Positions 1 to 7,612 of a DNA stretch of 64,000 bases are shown one piece after another; within the stretch, counting starts at the first letter, position 1; every line of letters begins with the position of its first letter. The stretch lies in the NCBI RefSeq assembly GCF_001553455.1, contig NZ_BBOX01000059.1, positions 1 through 64,000 on the forward strand. Reading direction: 5' to 3'. This DNA comes from Streptomyces hygroscopicus subsp. hygroscopicus. GTDB taxonomy: Bacteria; Actinomycetota; Actinomycetes; Streptomycetales; Streptomycetaceae. The translations under genes and the position numbers were made by a program. The notes under the pieces were generated by a model. It was given only the letters and a program-made list of their open reading frames with translations, ran no database searches and was not told where the DNA came from.

Positions 1-48
1 TGGGTGGCTGTGACGGAGGCCGGAGTGACCGCCGCCGAGGTGAAATGA
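1..48 (+). CDS. C-terminal end of an unidentified protein (partial)
   Basis: Only the last 15 codons and the TGA stop of a gene entering from the left edge are present. They read WVAVTEAGVTAAEVK, with ordinary high-GC codon use. This is too little to assign a family, and the frame was chosen because it is open from base 1 and has third-position G/C. Confidence 0.4.
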   Translation, partial: WVAVTEAGVTAAEVK

Positions 49-395
49 GTGCTTCGCGGAAGTCATGCGTAAATAGGAAGAAAACCTTGCCGACGCGCTG
101 TGTGCGCCGTTGTGCGCCCACTGGGCCGACTCATCAGCATCGCGGCCCGCCTCGAGCAGCGGGTGTCGTGGCGTATTCCGTGACTCTCCTGGCCCCACGG
201 CATTCCCGGGGCGCGGTCGGACCCTACCGGCTCATGAGCCGACCATGACCGGACATCAGGAACGGTCCACCCGATGTGGCGGCCTGTCGACCCCGCACCC
301 ACCTGCTGATTGTCGTATTTATTAGGGAATTCTGTACATCCTTTCGCTTCCTGGCTCATCCTGACGCCTACAGGACTCGGGCCGTGGAGGTCGCC
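49..395. other. Intergenic region upstream of the YVTN/IPT protein gene
   Basis: No convincing gene is seen in these ~350 bases. The stretch at about 305-340 is unusually A+T-rich for this genome and is the likeliest promoter region for the gene starting at 396. No clear -35/-10 pair could be assigned by eye. Confidence 0.4.
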
Positions 396-2042
396 ATGAA
401 CGCAGTAACGGAGGTCACGGAACAGTTGCTGCTACCGGATGTCATCCAGGTGGGCAGCAGTCCGATCTACGCGGCGGTCAGCCCCAACGGCCAACGCGTC
501 TATGTGACCAACTTCGGCAGCGGCAGCGTCAGTGTCATCGACACCGCCACTCACACCGTCCGTACCACCATCGCCGTGCCCGCCGGCCCGTGGGGAATCG
601 CCATCGCCCCGGATGGGCTGCACGCCTATGTGGCCGCCTTCGGGAACAGCCATGTGGTGGTCATCGACACGGCCACCAACACCGTCACCCAGGACATCAC
701 CGGACTGAACAAGCCGCTCGGTCTGGCGGTGACGCCCGATGGCTCCCGCGTCTACGTCGCCAGCCAGGGCGGCAACCGCGTCGATGTGATCAGTACGGCG
801 ACCAACACCGTCACCGCCTCCGTCCCGGTCGGCATCGGACCGCGCAACCTGGCGATCACCCCCGACGGGGCCGAGGTCTACGTCACGGAAGAGGGGACGA
901 ACACGGTCCGGGTCATCGACACGGCCACCAACACCGTCACCGCCGTGCTCACCGGCTTCACCTTCCCCCGGGGCGTGGCGGTCTCGCCCGACGGACAACG
1001 GGTCTATGTGACCGACTACGGCGGCGACCAGCTCGATGTCATCGACACCAGCATCCACGCCGTGGTGGACACCTACACCGGCCTCTCCATTCCCTTCGGC
1101 GTGGCGGTCACCAGTGATGGGCTCCTGGCGTATGTCGCGTGCGACGGCAATGACAGCGTCGCCGTCCTCGACCTCATCGCCCGCAAGACCCTTACCAGGG
1201 TGCCGGGCTTCCATGCCCCGTACTGGCTGGCGATCACACCGGACAACTCCGAGATCTACGTCACCAACAATGGCAACGAGACCGTGCAGGTGATCACCGC
1301 GCCGGCCGGTGTGTACCCCAACGTGGGCCCCATGTCCGGCGGGATCCCTGTGACCATCACCGGGGAGGGACTGGGCAACACCACCGCCGTCCGCTTCGGC
1401 TGCTTGCCCGCCGCCTCGTTCAGGGTCATCAACGACCACCAGATCCGCGCCGTCTCACCGCTCTTCGTCAGCGACGTCAAGATCGACGTCACCCTCGGCC
1501 AGAACACCACCCGGACCGTCGGCCGCTTCTACTACCTCCAGGACTCAGTGATGACCGGCATCAGCCGGACCTCGGGCCCGCTGAGCGGAGGTGACACGCT
1601 GACCGTGACCGGCCGGGGGCTGATCACCACTACCGAGGTGCGGTTCGGCAACGTGTCCGTCACCCCCTCGACCCTCCTGGACGACAGGCTCACCGTGACG
1701 GTACCGCCCGCGCAGGCCCCCGGACCGGTGCCGGTCACCGTGGTCACGAAAAGCAACGCATACGGGCGGGCGGTCTACACCTACACGAACCCGCCCGGCA
1801 TCTCCTCCGTGACCCCCACGTCAGGACCGACATCAGGCGGCACACCCGTTCTGATCGAAGGGACCGCGCTCGCGTTCACGCAGACAGTGACCATCGGCGG
1901 CACACAGGCGGACTTCGGCATCATCTCCGCCACCCGAGTGGCCGCCGTCACTCCCCCCGCGGCCGCCCCGGGACCCGCAGATGTCGTCGTCACGACGACA
2001 AGCGGTACGGCCACCGCCCCCGGCGCCTTCCTCTACACCTGA
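396..2042 (+). CDS. YVTN beta-propeller and IPT/TIG-repeat protein
   Basis: The 548-aa product starts with about 300 residues of tandem ~42-residue repeats containing YVTNFGSGSVSVIDTATHTV-like cores, the hallmark of seven-bladed YVTN/NHL-type beta-propellers. Three IPT/TIG immunoglobulin-like domains follow (about 305-385, 386-465 and 466-548), each opening with a P.SGPxSGGxxVTITG-type motif. Such proteins usually serve as binding or surface scaffolds; no catalytic motif is visible. I chose the ATG at 396 because GGAGG lies five bases upstream. An in-frame start 120 bases earlier has no ribosome site and adds a non-repeat leader. No signal peptide is evident from either start, which is odd for a domain set that is often extracellular. 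It stands alone and is followed at once by a transposase-like remnant. Confidence 0.85.
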   Translation: MNAVTEVTEQLLLPDVIQVGSSPIYAAVSPNGQRVYVTNFGSGSVSVIDTATHTVRTTIAVPAGPWGIAIAPDGLHAYVAAFGNSHVVVIDTATNTVTQDITGLNKPLGLAVTPDGSRVYVASQGGNRVDVISTATNTVTASVPVGIGPRNLAITPDGAEVYVTEEGTNTVRVIDTATNTVTAVLTGFTFPRGVAVSPDGQRVYVTDYGGDQLDVIDTSIHAVVDTYTGLSIPFGVAVTSDGLLAYVACDGNDSVAVLDLIARKTLTRVPGFHAPYWLAITPDNSEIYVTNNGNETVQVITAPAGVYPNVGPMSGGIPVTITGEGLGNTTAVRFGCLPAASFRVINDHQIRAVSPLFVSDVKIDVTLGQNTTRTVGRFYYLQDSVMTGISRTSGPLSGGDTLTVTGRGLITTTEVRFGNVSVTPSTLLDDRLTVTVPPAQAPGPVPVTVVTKSNAYGRAVYTYTNPPGISSVTPTSGPTSGGTPVLIEGTALAFTQTVTIGGTQADFGIISATRVAAVTPPAAAPGPADVVVTTTSGTATAPGAFLYT

Positions 2043-2043
2043 G

Positions 2044-2166
2044 ATTGACAAGGACCGGCACATCAACTTCCTGGGCCGCTACCTGTTCAACATCAAGGCC
2101 AGCGGCCCCGGCCAGGGCCTGCGCCCCTTGCGGGACCCGGACGCCGTCGAGGACGACGCGGACTGA
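2044..2166 (+). pseudogene. C-terminal remnant, probably of a Tn3-family transposase
   Basis: Immediately after the IPT gene stop, an open frame reads EIDKDRHINFLGRYLF, then GLRPLRDPDAVEDDAD and a TGA. An H-I-N-x-x-G-R-Y block followed by a short tail resembling RPLRDP is what I remember of the extreme C-terminus of actinobacterial Tn3-family TnpA proteins. There is no start codon or upstream transposase body in this frame, so only about 40 residues survive. The family assignment rests on this short match and is an inference. Confidence 0.45.
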
Positions 2167-2204
2167 CGGCCGGTTTTCCTCAGGCTGTGTTCTGTCGAAA
2201 CCCG

Positions 2205-3086
2205 TCAGGGCTGAATGTTCTCCAGGTCCTCGAGGAGGCTGGGGTGCGTCGGCTGCCACCCGAGGGCGTTGCGGGTGTGGGTGCTGGACGCAGGCTGGTC
2301 CATGGCGAAGATCGGACCGAACGGGCCGAAGGTCTCCTCCGACACCGCCTCGACCGGCAGGCCCAGCCGTCGGCCGATGACCGTAGCGATGTCACGCACC
2401 GCGTCACCCTCGTCGGCTACGGCGTGCCAGGCTGTCCCGGTCGGCGCCGATTCGAGGGCCAGGCGGAACAGGACCGCTGCGTCGAGGGCATGCACGGCCG
2501 GCCAGCGCTGGGTGCCGTCGCCCGGGTAGCCGGCCACTCCGGTGCGGCGCGCCGTGTCGGCCAGCAGGCCGGCGAACCCGCCCTGGCCCTCGTTGTGGAC
2601 CGTGCGCGGCATGCGGACAGCCGTGGCGCGCACACCGCGCGAGGCCAGTTCCAGTAGTGCGTTGACGGAACGGCCTCGACCGCCCACCGGTCCGTCGGTC
2701 GGCAGTGGATCGGTCTCGGTAGAGGAGCGGCCTGGTACCCAGGGCGTGCCCGAGACCGCGACGATCGGACGGTCGCTGCCGATGAGCTCGTTGCCCAGGG
2801 CGGCGATGGCGGCGCTCTCCTGGGCGACGGCCTGTGCGAGCCCGTCCGGGTCGTTGTAGTCGCGGCTGAACGCCAGACTGATCACGCCGTCGGACTGCGC
2901 GGCACCGGCGCGCAGGACGTCGAGGTCCGCGATCTCTCCTCGCAGCACCTTGGCACCAGCGTTCTCGAGGATCTGCGCGGAGCCGTCCGAGCGAGCCAGT
3001 GCGAGAACGGTGTGGCCGTTGCCGAGCAGTTCGGCGACGACGGCGGAGCCGATGGTGCCGGTACCGCCGGTGATGAAGACGTGCAT
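2205..3086 (-). CDS. NAD(P)-binding Rossmann-fold reductase (atypical SDR / NmrA-like)
   Basis: The 293-aa protein begins MHVFITGGTGTIGS, giving a GxxGxxG dinucleotide-binding motif at residues 7-13, followed by the length and layout of an extended/atypical short-chain reductase (NAD-dependent epimerase or NmrA-like). It probably reduces or senses a small molecule in the cytosol; the substrate cannot be read from the sequence. The start at 3086 follows AGGGAGAG, a good ribosome site; an upstream in-frame codon at 3125 lies inside an operator and is rejected. It is transcribed divergently from a TetR gene with two palindromes in the gap, so it is very likely that regulator's target. Confidence 0.85.
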   Translation of the reverse strand: MHVFITGGTGTIGSAVVAELLGNGHTVLALARSDGSAQILENAGAKVLRGEIADLDVLRAGAAQSDGVISLAFSRDYNDPDGLAQAVAQESAAIAALGNELIGSDRPIVAVSGTPWVPGRSSTETDPLPTDGPVGGRGRSVNALLELASRGVRATAVRMPRTVHNEGQGGFAGLLADTARRTGVAGYPGDGTQRWPAVHALDAAVLFRLALESAPTGTAWHAVADEGDAVRDIATVIGRRLGLPVEAVSEETFGPFGPIFAMDQPASSTHTRNALGWQPTHPSLLEDLENIQP

Positions 3087-3101
3087 GAGCTCTCCCTGAA
3101 A

Positions 3102-3125
3102 GTGATGGGACCATTGTCCCGTCAC
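3102..3125. promoter_or_regulatory. TetR operator candidate, site 1
   Basis: A 24-bp near-perfect palindrome, with outer arms GTGA/TCAC and inner arms GGGAC/GTCCC, lies 15 bp upstream of the reductase start. It shares its core with site 2, 12 bp further on. Placement between divergent genes, one of them a TetR-family regulator, makes it a likely repressor site for the reductase promoter. Confidence 0.75.
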
Positions 3126-3137
3126 TGACCTTACACC

Positions 3138-3163
3138 GGTGACGGGACAGGTGTCCCATCACC
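3138..3163. promoter_or_regulatory. TetR operator candidate, site 2
   Basis: A 26-bp palindrome with outer arms GGTGA/TCACC and inner arms GGGACA/TGTCCC ends 12 bp before the tetR start codon. It repeats the GTGAyGGGAC core of site 1, so one protein probably binds both. Its position would occlude the tetR promoter and give autoregulation. Confidence 0.75.
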
Positions 3164-3175
3164 TATCCTGGTCTC

Positions 3176-3754
3176 ATGGCTAGATGGCAACCAGGAGCGC
3201 CGCAGCGACTCGTCGTCGCGGCCGTCGACCTGTTCACCGAGCAGGGGTACGACGCCACCACCGTGACGCAGATCGCCGAGCGCGCCGGCGTCACCAAGAG
3301 CACCTTCTTCCGGTACTTCTCCGACAAACGCGAGATACTGGTCGCCGGCCAGGAGACGCTCTGCAGGCTGCTCGCCGACGGCATCGCAGAGGCGCCTGCG
3401 AGCGCCAGCCCGCTCCAGGCGGTGGCAGCCGGTCTCGAACGCGCATCAAGCGCCATGGGGGCGACGAACCGCGAACTCGGCCCCCGCCTCAAAGCAGCCG
3501 TGGCAGCCAGCACCGAACTTCAGGAGCGCGACGCCCTCAAGAGCGTCGGTCTCGCGGCCGCCATGACAGCCGCGCTCATCGCCCGCGGTGTCCCCGACCC
3601 GACTGCGCGTCTTGCGGGCGAGCTGGGAGTCCTCGCGTTCAAGCAGGGTTACGCCCAGTGGTCCGAAAGTGATCGTGACGACACAGAAGGGCTCGCGCCA
3701 CACGCACTGGCAGCCCTGGAGGACCTGCGCGCGGCAACTGCGTCGCTGGGCTGA
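3176..3754 (+). CDS. TetR/AcrR-family transcriptional regulator
   Basis: The 192-aa protein has a classic TetR N-terminus. Residues ~9-55 include a helix-turn-helix (TVTQIAERAGVTKSTFFRYF) followed by the SDKREIL linker typical of the family. The remaining ~135 residues form an alpha-helical ligand-binding domain with no recognisable specificity. It is divergent from the reductase at 2205-3086, and two matching palindromes fill the 89-bp gap, so repression of both genes and release by a small ligand is the likely circuit. The ribosome site ahead of the ATG is weak. Confidence 0.9.
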   Translation: MARWQPGAPQRLVVAAVDLFTEQGYDATTVTQIAERAGVTKSTFFRYFSDKREILVAGQETLCRLLADGIAEAPASASPLQAVAAGLERASSAMGATNRELGPRLKAAVAASTELQERDALKSVGLAAAMTAALIARGVPDPTARLAGELGVLAFKQGYAQWSESDRDDTEGLAPHALAALEDLRAATASLG

Positions 3755-3854
3755 TGGATGCCACCTGCGAGCCGACGGCGCTGGCCGACCCGCCGTACTG
3801 ACGTCCACTCAGGAACCAGCGGGTGGCGCGGGCGTGCTCGCCGCCGAGCCGCTC

Positions 3855-4470
3855 GTGTGCACCGAGACCAAAATCGGGTACGCACGGGTGTCGACCGGCG
3901 GGCAGAAGCTGGAGCGGCAGCTTGACGCACTCACCGCCGCCGGATGCCGGAAGATCTTCGCGGACAAGAAGTCCGGCAAGGACGCGCTCCGCCCCGAACT
4001 GAAGGCGTGCCACGCCTTCCTCGACGCGGGCGACACGCTCGTTGTCCCCTCGCTCGACCGGTACGGCCGCAGCCTCCAGGACCTCATCAACATGGTCGCC
4101 GAGCTGCGCGAGCGCGGCATCGGCTTCACCTCGCTGCACGAGAACCTGGACACCACCACGCCCGGCGGTCCGGCTTGTCTTCCATGTCTTCGCCGCGCTC
4201 GCGGAGTTCATCCGCGAACTCATCGTCATCGGCACCAAGGAGGGCCTGGCCGCGGCCCGCGCCGGCGGCCGAGTCGGTGGACGCCCCAGCGCCGCCACCG
4301 AGGAGATCATCCGCGCCGCCCGCGACCTGCTGCCCGACCCCGGCCGCTCGATCACCTCGATCGCCAAGCTCCTCGGGGTCTCCCCGGGCACGCTCTACAA
4401 CCACATCCCGGACCTGCGCGAGCTCCGCGCCAGCGCCGTCCCGCGTCAGCTCGAAGCCCCCGCGCGATAG
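3855..4470 (+). pseudogene. Serine recombinase/resolvase, frameshifted
   Basis: From a GTG at 3855 the frame reads through IGYARVSTGGQKLERQLDAL, with the catalytic serine at residue 13, and LVVPSLDRYGRSLQDLI, all typical of small serine resolvases/invertases (Hin, TnpR). Near 4168-4172, after NLDTTTPGG, one extra C shifts the frame. The remainder resumes one frame over as LVFHVFAALAEFIRELI, then a C-terminal HTH (SITSIAKLLGVSPGTLYNHI) and a stop at 4470. Restored length would be ~204 aa, normal for the family. The gene is therefore inactive unless the extra base is a sequencing error. The C-terminal HTH would bind a res site; none was identified. Confidence 0.85.
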
Positions 4471-4883
4471 GCGAACCCGAGCAAGATCAATCTCAGCGGC
4501 ACTTTCTGTACCTCAACTACTCACACCCGCAGAGTCCCGTAAGTTCACGCAAACTGAAGGGTTCTCGGTGGGAACTCAAGGGTCCGTCGTCGTGCTCTGC
4601 GGAGTTGCTTCCGTGGGTTCGGGGCCAACTCGCGACCTTGCCGTTCCTGGTCCCCTGGACCGGCAAGACGCCGAGCGGCCCCCTGCTCGAACGCAGCGAA
4701 GCGGAGTTGAGAGCTTGGGGAAGGAGTTGAGAGCTTGGGCGCGGGGCAGCCTCGGGTCGCTGCTGTACCGGCGGGCGTTGGGCGAGGCCGTCGCCACGGC
4801 GCTGGCGGTACGCGACGGCGCGCCGTCGACCGGCCCCGCACCCACGTACGCGCAGGTGCAGGCCCTCGTCGACGGGCCCGGCG
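4471..4883. other. Gene-poor stretch with a 17-bp tandem repeat and a possible gene fragment
   Basis: No intact gene is seen. A frame ending at 4897 reads LYRRALGEAVATALAVRDG and has normal codon use, so it may be the residue of a lost gene; I do not recognise it. A 17-bp sequence (GGAGTTGAGAGCTTGGG) occurs at 4703-4719 and again at 4723-4739. Confidence 0.35.
4703..4739. repeat. Tandem direct repeat, 17 bp twice
   Basis: GGAGTTGAGAGCTTGGG is present twice with a 20-bp period. It lies in the gap between the broken resolvase and the PPOX gene. It could be a resolvase-related site or simple slippage; nothing in the sequence decides. Confidence 0.7.
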
Positions 4884-5402
4884 TCACGTGCCGGTGAGCT
4901 TGTCGAGGTCGGGGGCGTAGACGGTCATCCAGTGCGGGTTCAGCCGGTAGTAGACGACCTCGCGGTTCCAGTCGAAGGCGTCGTCGCCGTAGAAGTCCTT
5001 CAAGTAGGCGAGGAGTTCCTGCCAGTCGGCCGTGGTCTCGGCGTCCTCGGGGTTCAGCTCCTCCACCGTGCCGTGGGTGAACACGCCGAGGTCCTCGCCG
5101 CGCATGTGCGCGACGCTGGCGGCCGGACGGGCCGCGAGATGACGGGCCTTGGCGGCGTTGCGCGCCGTGCCGAAGTGCCACCGGCCGTGCAGGAAGTGCC
5201 CGTCGGCGCCGCTGATCCGCGGTTCGCCCTTTGCGGTCACCGTCGAGAGGGCGAGCGTGCACATGCCGGTGAGGACCCCGGTGAGCTGCGCCGCCGTGAT
5301 GGTGCGGCCCTCGACGATCGAGCGGAGGTGTGCGGTCGAGCCGGAGAGGGAGGAGTCGAGGAGGGACTGGAGCTTGTTGAGTTCTTCTGGGGTTTCGCGC
5401 AT
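4884..5402 (-). CDS. Pyridoxamine 5'-phosphate oxidase (PPOX) family protein
   Basis: The 172-aa product carries the split-barrel flavin-binding fold of the PPOX family. The core starts around LTGMCTLALSTVTAKGEPRI and continues through a strand-rich middle (GRWHFGTARNAAKARHL) to a C-terminal block with DWNREVVYYRLNP. Small members of this family bind FMN, F420 or haem and act as reductases or B6 oxidases; which applies here is not visible. The start at 5402 (MRETPEELNKL) begins where homologues usually begin, but has no clear ribosome site; an ATG 42 bases upstream is an alternative. It stands alone, and its 3' end overlaps the unexplained open frame on the other strand. Confidence 0.8.
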   Translation of the reverse strand: MRETPEELNKLQSLLDSSLSGSTAHLRSIVEGRTITAAQLTGVLTGMCTLALSTVTAKGEPRISGADGHFLHGRWHFGTARNAAKARHLAARPAASVAHMRGEDLGVFTHGTVEELNPEDAETTADWQELLAYLKDFYGDDAFDWNREVVYYRLNPHWMTVYAPDLDKLTGT

Positions 5403-5485
5403 ACGTCCATCGTCGGCCGTAAACCCGACACCCTCTGTCGTCATTGATGAAGCAGCGGTGAGGTTGCTCCGCGCGGGCAGGCAGC

Positions 5486-5650
5486 TAAGTTCGGCACGGA
5501 AAAGAACGCCGAAGCCGTTTGGCGGCAAGTACAGGACCAAGGTGCCGTCGAGCACGGTCACTGGATGCGCCAAGAACGCCTCAACACCTACGAGAGCTTT
5601 CTTTGAAGCCTGGGATGAGTGTCTGCGCCTCTCCCAAGGATCTGCTGACG
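5486..5650 (+). pseudogene. Fragment of an unidentified protein, frameshifted
   Basis: One frame reads FGTEKNAEAVWRQVQDQ through RQERLNTYESFL and stops. In the next frame FEAWDECLRLSQGSAD continues the same sequence style. Joined, these give a plausible amphipathic, coiled-coil-like segment of ~50 residues, as seen in some small Streptomyces membrane-anchored hypothetical proteins. No start codon with a ribosome site is present. I treat it as a decayed gene piece; the identity is unknown. Confidence 0.35.
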
Positions 5651-5666
5651 CCGACTCCAAGTCGCT

Positions 5667-7286
5667 TCAATCCGGGCCAAGTTCTCTTCCTGAGGGCGAT
5701 GCCGAGTGCTCGGCTGCCTGTTCCAGTAGTGCCCGTGCGGAGTCCGCGTAGCGCATCGCGGTCTTCTCGTCGAGCCCGAACACCTCGGCGAGGTGAAGCG
5801 GATCGGGCCCGTGGGTCAGCGCCTCTTCGAGCTGCCGGTCGACGCGGAGCCGCTCCAGCGTCGCGTCCTGGCCGCGCATCGAGGAGCTGATCCAGTGGTT
5901 GCTGGCGTGGCTGGTCTTGGTGGCGGTCTGGTTGTTGATCAGCAGATGGAGGTTCGCTGTGCTCGGCCACCGGTTTCGCCGGTGCTCCAGCCAGTCCAGC
6001 AGCAGTTTCAGGGTGAGGTCGTCGAGCGGCCGGACGCGTCCGGCGATGGTCAGCCGTCGGTTGCCGAGGTCGACGTCGTCGAGCATGAGCATGCCGATCT
6101 GGGCGACCCGGGCGGCGTGCACCGCGGCGAGGGCGAGGATGAGTCGTGTTGCCGGGGTGGTGGCCGCCGCGACGGACCGGCCGACCTGGGCGAGGACCAG
6201 CGGCTGGAGCACGCCGTACTCGTACTGGCCGACCTTGATCCGGCTGGTCGGGTTGCGGAAATGCAGCCCATTCCGCTTGGCCCAGGAGAACAGCGAGCGC
6301 AGGGCAACGAGTTGGTCACGCCGCTGGTGGCCGTGCAGTGTCTTAATGTAGGTCCGGACGTCGTCGCGGGTCACTTCCCGCAGGTGGTCATAGCGGTCCG
6401 ACCATTCCAGCAGGGCCGGCCGGACACGGTTGAGGTAGAGCCAGACCGTGCCTTCCCGTCGCGGGAGGCTGCGGGGGCCACCGTCACGCAGGACGCGGGT
6501 CCAGCGCTCGGCCTCCGAGCGGATGCCGGGTGCGAGACCCTCCAGACGCTCGGCGAGCCAGCCCTCGAAGGAGGGTTCGCTGTCGTCCTCGAAGATCCCC
6601 ATCTCCTCCAGGACCGTGACGACGTGGCCGACCGGGAGGTCGCGGGACCGGAGCGGGGTGAAGATCTCGCTGTGCCGGATGACGTCGCCCTCGACGTACC
6701 CGGTGAGGACAAGGGCCAGGCCGCGGTTGACGGCGAAGCGGATGTTGCGTCCCCAGCCCCGTGCCTCGGCGAACCGGTGAGCGAGGTACTTCGCCCAGGT
6801 CAGCCAGGGGCTGGTCAAGTCGACGCCGGAGGGGTCGAGGCGGCCGTAGTCGCGCGGGACCTGTCCGAACAGCGGCAACTGTCTCCAGTCGGCATTCGGC
6901 CGCCAGGACGGCGCGGGCGGCGGCTTGCGAGGGGCGCTCCGCCGTCCGCCGCGCCGCCGAGGGGCGGGTGCCGATCCGTTGCGGTGGTGCATGCCCATGA
7001 AGAACAGTTGATGGTGCCGGACCGCGTTGAGGCGCGCCCTCACATCGGCCTCCGCGGCCAGCTGGTCGACAGCGGCCTGGGCCCCCAACCGGGCCTGGCA
7101 CCAGCACAGACGACAGAATTCCCACTTCAGCGGCTGGACACGGCGGCAGCCGGTGCAGACGGCCGTCGCGTGGCTGCGGCCGAACATGTAGCAGGTCGGA
7201 CAGAGCCGTCCGCTGAAGTCGCCCCAGGCCAGGCAGCCGTCGCAGGAGTCGGTGGGCTTGTAGTAGGCCTTCGGATACCGGCTCAT
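5667..7286 (-). CDS. Large zinc-ribbon tyrosine recombinase-like protein (Tn554 TnpB-like role)
   Basis: The 539-aa product begins with four CxxC pairs (Cys 15/18, 29/32, 44/47 and 58/61), a probable double zinc ribbon. A linker follows, then a core-binding domain, and then a C-terminal recombinase domain. In the latter the Arg-I region reads HAARVAQIGMLMLDDVDL, and the end reads LRVDRQLEEAL, then HLAEVFGL and TAMRYADSA, which line up with the HxxR, GH and Tyr boxes of phage integrases. The two box histidines appear replaced while the arginines and tyrosine remain. The start at 7286 overlaps the stop of the HTH gene (ATGA), so the three genes 8688 to 5667 are co-translated. Length and pairing with a 359-aa recombinase recall Tn554 tnpA/tnpB. 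A longer upstream reading was rejected because it runs through the HTH gene. Confidence 0.75.
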   Translation of the reverse strand: MSRYPKAYYKPTDSCDGCLAWGDFSGRLCPTCYMFGRSHATAVCTGCRRVQPLKWEFCRLCWCQARLGAQAAVDQLAAEADVRARLNAVRHHQLFFMGMHHRNGSAPAPRRRGGRRSAPRKPPPAPSWRPNADWRQLPLFGQVPRDYGRLDPSGVDLTSPWLTWAKYLAHRFAEARGWGRNIRFAVNRGLALVLTGYVEGDVIRHSEIFTPLRSRDLPVGHVVTVLEEMGIFEDDSEPSFEGWLAERLEGLAPGIRSEAERWTRVLRDGGPRSLPRREGTVWLYLNRVRPALLEWSDRYDHLREVTRDDVRTYIKTLHGHQRRDQLVALRSLFSWAKRNGLHFRNPTSRIKVGQYEYGVLQPLVLAQVGRSVAAATTPATRLILALAAVHAARVAQIGMLMLDDVDLGNRRLTIAGRVRPLDDLTLKLLLDWLEHRRNRWPSTANLHLLINNQTATKTSHASNHWISSSMRGQDATLERLRVDRQLEEALTHGPDPLHLAEVFGLDEKTAMRYADSARALLEQAAEHSASPSGRELGPD

Positions 7287-7612
7287 GCAGGCGGCAGCGA
7301 CCGGCCGTCGCGACGCTTGGGCACCACCGCCGGAACCGGTGCGGCGGCACCGACAGCGGTCCGGCTGATGTTCGCCTCGCCGGGGCGGGTAACCTTCTGC
7401 GGTTCCGGGATCAACAGGTCGCCGATCTCGCAGCCCAGCACGACGCAGATGACGTCCAGGTCGTCCAGCTTGAGGGAGACCGGCTGGCCGGACCACAGCC
7501 CGGACATCTTCCCGGCCGAGATCACCAAGCCGTGCTCGGCCAGGCTCCGCTGGAGCTCGGACGCCTTCCAGATACCCTTGTTCGCGGCGGTCAGCCGCAG
7601 GTTCCACCTCAT
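7283..7612 (-). CDS. Small HTH (Xre-like) protein between two recombinases
   Basis: The 109-aa protein has an N-terminal helix-turn-helix (ASELQRSLAEHGLVISAGKM) followed by a segment reading KLDDLDVICVVLGCEIGDLL, the usual third and fourth helices of Xre/Cro proteins of the HTH_26 type. The tail is Pro/Ala-rich. It overlaps the upstream recombinase by four bases and the downstream one by four, so all three are made together. It may act as a DNA-bending or directionality factor for the recombinases, or as a repressor of the module; this is inference from position. Confidence 0.8.
   Translation of the reverse strand: MRWNLRLTAANKGIWKASELQRSLAEHGLVISAGKMSGLWSGQPVSLKLDDLDVICVVLGCEIGDLLIPEPQKVTRPGEANISRTAVGAAAPVPAVVPKRRDGRSLPPA

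Noticed and set aside
432..1439. Long minus-strand open frame (335 codons) opposite the YVTN protein
   Set aside because: It is a shadow of the strong GC3 bias of the plus-strand gene. Its translation is G/D/R-rich with no family signature.
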